Assembly: GCA_001437625.1 (NCBI GenBank)
Contig: LIAL01000002.1
Span: 1-38,544, forward strand
Length of the DNA stretch: 38,544 bases
Direction: 5' to 3'
From: Nitrosopumilus sp. BACL13 MAG-121220-bin23
GTDB lineage: Archaea > Thermoproteota > Nitrososphaeria > Nitrososphaerales > Nitrosopumilaceae
Shown here piece by piece: positions 35,438-38,544 of this stretch. The position numbers and the translations under genes are program-made. Numbering within the stretch: the stretch's first letter is position 1; each line of letters opens with the position of its first letter. Below the pieces are notes generated by a model. The model made no database searches, was not told the origin of the DNA, and saw only the letters and a list, made by a program, of their open reading frames with translations.

Positions 35438-36070
35438 TTAATTTAGAATCTTTCTAATTTTTTCTACAAGATCTGGTTTTTCATTTTGTTCTAAAAACAA
35501 CTCCAAATCTTCTTTATCGTCTATGTCCAACATTATTCGTTTAACAAATACCATTGCAACATTACGTGTGTGTTCCTTTGCTGTAGCCATGTGATTTCTA
35601 TAACTATCATTATCATAATGTGTCTTCATTAAATCCACTGGCATTCTTACAAGTGCATTTGTTCCATCAAATTTACGTGATGGAACTATTATTGCAAAAT
35701 TTGGATATGTTTTATAATTTAACATAAAATCAATGTCTTGTGTTTTGATACCTGGTATGTCTTGAGGAAATACCATTGATGCAACAAAATTATTTTCTAA
35801 TAGATATTTTTCTGCTAGAGACACTGCTTGATTTACACCCTCTTCTTTTTCATCAATTATTACTACTGCGTTAAATTTTTTAGCAATTTCTATGGCTTTT
35901 TTTTCTTTTGTCACTATGATTATTTTTTCAATTTTAGGTGATATTGATAAAACTTGTAATATTTCTTCTAACATTATTTTGCATAATTCTTCTATTTTTT
36001 CTACAGGTAACTGCAATCGTGTTTTTGCATTTGAGAATGTTTTTACTGGAATAACTGCTGCTGTTTTCAA
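35438..36070 (-). CDS. cofC: 2-phospho-L-lactate guanylyltransferase
   Basis: 210 aa; 'MKTAAVIPVKTFSNAKTRLQLP', 'VFPQDIPGIKTQDIDFML', 'IIVPSRKFDGTNALVRMP'. Confidence 0.92.
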   Translation of the reverse strand: MKTAAVIPVKTFSNAKTRLQLPVEKIEELCKIMLEEILQVLSISPKIEKIIIVTKEKKAIEIAKKFNAVVIIDEKEEGVNQAVSLAEKYLLENNFVASMVFPQDIPGIKTQDIDFMLNYKTYPNFAIIVPSRKFDGTNALVRMPVDLMKTHYDNDSYRNHMATAKEHTRNVAMVFVKRIMLDIDDKEDLELFLEQNEKPDLVEKIRKILN

Positions 36071-36071
36071 A

Positions 36072-36992
36072 TTAAACGTGTACTTGTTTTAAAATAAAAT
36101 TTGCCAATGCATCTTCTGCCAATTTATTCTTCATAGTAATTTTTGTATCATATGCTTTCATGTCCAAGTCTTGAATTTTACTAACTAATGCTTTGTCTTT
36201 AGTATCTACAATTACATTTGAGCATACGTCTGAATACATTTTTGCTAATCCGTATGCGTTTGACTCTATTCCTGCTGCTTTCATGTATTTTGCTGCAGGA
36301 CCGCTAAGTGCGTTATCTCCAATTAATGGACTTACTGCCACAACTCTTTTCTTAATTTTTGATAATTCTTTTCTAATTCCTTTAATGTTTAACATTGGAC
36401 CAATTGAAGTTAGTGGATTTCCTGGTGCGAGTATGACCATATCTGCATCATGTATTGCATTTATGGCCTCAGGATTTGGTCTTGCTTTATCTGATCCAAT
36501 ATATTGAATTCCTTCTACTGGATCCAATCCTCTATGTTTTACCCAATATTCTTGTAAATGTAACTCTCCTTTACTTGTAGTAATTCTTGTTTCTACGGTG
36601 TTATCTGTAACTGGAATTATGTTTGCAGTAACTGCAAATTTCTTACACATCCATTTTGTAATGTCGCTGAGATTTTTTCCATTTTTTAACATGTTGGTTC
36701 TAATCAAATGTGTAGCTGCATCTCTATCTCCGACCCCAAACCAAGTCTCTTCACCAAACACTTCCATTTGTCGTAAAAAGTTGAATGTGTCTTTTTTAAT
36801 TCCCCAACCTTTATCTTGATCAAGTAGATCTGCTAAACCATAAATTATTGTATCAATATCTGGACATACGTATAATCCGTATAACCAATAATTATCTCCG
36901 ACATTTGTAATAACATTCACTTTATCGTGTTGTGCAACTAAGCCACGTACCAATTTGACTGAACCTGTACCTCCTGCTAATACTGTAATCAT
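36072..36992 (-). CDS. cofD: 2-phospho-L-lactate transferase
   Basis: 306 aa; 'MITVLAGGTGSVKLVRGL', 'ITNVGDNYWLYGLYVCPDIDTIIY', 'FGVGDRDAATHLIRT', 'LAPGNPLTSIGPML'. Confidence 0.95.
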   Translation of the reverse strand: MITVLAGGTGSVKLVRGLVAQHDKVNVITNVGDNYWLYGLYVCPDIDTIIYGLADLLDQDKGWGIKKDTFNFLRQMEVFGEETWFGVGDRDAATHLIRTNMLKNGKNLSDITKWMCKKFAVTANIIPVTDNTVETRITTSKGELHLQEYWVKHRGLDPVEGIQYIGSDKARPNPEAINAIHDADMVILAPGNPLTSIGPMLNIKGIRKELSKIKKRVVAVSPLIGDNALSGPAAKYMKAAGIESNAYGLAKMYSDVCSNVIVDTKDKALVSKIQDLDMKAYDTKITMKNKLAEDALANFILKQVHV

Positions 36993-37125
36993 ATCATTTT
37001 CCTTAAATGAGATATGCTATATCCGTTACTCTCTATCATTTTTTAGAAGATCCTTATTTCGCTAAATTACCATTTTTCATAAAAATTTGGATAAGTTTAT
37101 TACCTTTATTTAGAGAATTTTTATC

Positions 37126-38523
37126 GTGACTAAGGCTATAATTTTAACTATTTTACTTGCTGGTCTTATTGTTATTGGTACAAGTGCTCCTGCTTGGGGT
37201 GCACAATTAGATACTAGAATTAATCCAAATAATGCTGAATCTCCATTTAAGATGAGTTACCTCAAAACTATCTTTATTGAATATCCAGACGGTGGTGTTT
37301 TGTTTGATGCATTAAGTACAAGTCAATGGATTGTATCTGGAACTGCTGACTCAACAAATCCTGGAGTTCAAGAATTGATGAGTAATCTAAACAATGGAAT
37401 TCAATCTGATGGAAGTCAAGCAAGAATTTCTGACTTGAATGTGATATATGAATTTCAACTAAAAGGTAGGAGTATTCAAACATCTATTGATTATCGTGTA
37501 GTTTTAGAGGGTACCATAACTGATTATATTATTACAGAAGATTCACAAAAACAATTAGTTGATTTAGGTTGGAGAGGATTAACAACTACATCTCCAATTC
37601 AAATTAATGGTATTGAAATTAACATTCCTCTTGGTGTTCTTGAAACTGAAGAACCTCTTCTGTATAATACATTTGTAGGAACTGAGGCTGAATCTGTTCT
37701 TAACCGAGAATTAATTAACGCTGATTTTATTTTAGAACAACCATTAACTAATTGGCATTTCTTGTTTGACCCAACTGGAATTAATGCAGATGCTAGTACA
37801 TTTGGATTAGATGCTTCAATTGCAGGATTTGTTGTATCTAGTTGGACTATGGGTGAAAGTAGTATTAGAGAAGGCAGACAAGTTGAACGTGTTTATGAAG
37901 CTGAAGTGATGGCTGATGAACTTTATATTATAAGAAGTGTTCAGTCTACTGATACTGCAAACTTGTCTTCAATTGGATTTGGTGCTTTAGATCTTTTAGA
38001 TGGTGTTGAAATTATTGGTGTTACCCCAACCCCTCCTGCTGACTATATGACAACATCGACTGGTGGTTTTCCAATTATGATTATTTATGGTATGGCTGGA
38101 TTAGCAGCTGTTGGTGGTATTGGATTCTTTATTATTAGTAGTAGATCCATGAAAAACCAAGCACAAGGACAACAAGGCATTGATCCTAGCAATCTTGTTG
38201 GATACCAAACAAGTGCATCTTCTGGTGGATATCAAACCAATAGAGGTGAAGCCCATTTGAAAGATGACACTGATTATAATCAAACAAGAAGTGTTTATGA
38301 GGATATGCAGAAAGAAACTCTTCCGCAAGAAACTCTCCCTGAAGAAATTGTTTCTACACAAACTATGCCTTCTGCTGGTGAAGATGATGCTGCATGTGGT
38401 TGCGCTGCATCAGCAGAAATTGGTTCTGAATGTGATTGTGAAATGCAAGGTTCATGTTTGTGTGATGCAACTTGTCAATGCAATGCAGATGTTTGTAAAG
38501 AACACGTCCATGAAATGAGTTAG
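37126..38523 (+). CDS. Secreted/membrane protein with one C-terminal TM and Cys-rich cytoplasmic tail
   Basis: 465 aa, GTG start; signal peptide, TM 'FPIMIIYGMAGLAAVGGIGFFII', tail 'CGCAASAEIGSECDCEMQGSCLCDATCQCNADVCKEHVH'. Confidence 0.85.
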   Translation: MTKAIILTILLAGLIVIGTSAPAWGAQLDTRINPNNAESPFKMSYLKTIFIEYPDGGVLFDALSTSQWIVSGTADSTNPGVQELMSNLNNGIQSDGSQARISDLNVIYEFQLKGRSIQTSIDYRVVLEGTITDYIITEDSQKQLVDLGWRGLTTTSPIQINGIEINIPLGVLETEEPLLYNTFVGTEAESVLNRELINADFILEQPLTNWHFLFDPTGINADASTFGLDASIAGFVVSSWTMGESSIREGRQVERVYEAEVMADELYIIRSVQSTDTANLSSIGFGALDLLDGVEIIGVTPTPPADYMTTSTGGFPIMIIYGMAGLAAVGGIGFFIISSRSMKNQAQGQQGIDPSNLVGYQTSASSGGYQTNRGEAHLKDDTDYNQTRSVYEDMQKETLPQETLPEEIVSTQTMPSAGEDDAACGCAASAEIGSECDCEMQGSCLCDATCQCNADVCKEHVHEMS

Positions 38524-38544
38524 AATTTTATTAATCACATCATC

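Noticed and set aside
38101-38518. 86-aa minus ORF and 84-aa + frame-shifted ORF over the Cys-rich tail
   Set aside because: Alternative frames of the 37126-38523 gene; low-complexity translations
1-38544. CRISPR array, IS element, prophage or toxin-antitoxin module
   Set aside because: No spaced direct-repeat array, transposase, integrase, phage structural gene or recognisable TA pair was seen on reading the window

Overview
This AT-rich archaeal window reads as an ammonia-oxidising Thaumarchaeota (Nitrosopumilus-type) chromosome. The assignment rests on protein content: class I LysRS, archaeal Elp3, TBP, Sec61-beta, DUF1512, DUF2070, PAC2 and the F420 genes cofG/H/C/D. It is densely packed with housekeeping genes, one tRNA-Pro(TGG), and no CRISPR array, rRNA or transposon that I could see. 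Reading the gaps by eye adds small genes missed by the 60-aa ORF cutoff: Sec61-beta (54 aa), a 37-aa zinc ribbon, and several speculative 30-39 aa ORFs. The best candidate for an undescribed system is the + strand operon at 30708-35302. It encodes an ATP-grasp ligase fused to an M20-peptidase-like domain with altered active-site motifs, then a GGT-family enzyme without a signal peptide, then an N-formylglutamate amidohydrolase-family enzyme. The operon converges on cofC-cofD, which suggests, as inference only, a link to gamma-glutamyl or F420-tail metabolism. Other points of interest are an apparently circularly permuted family-5 solute-binding protein, a MESH1-like alarmone hydrolase, a PD-(D/E)XK orphan nuclease, a membrane protein with a CxC-rich tail, a perfect operator-like palindrome at a wHTH gene start, and structured intergenic regions.
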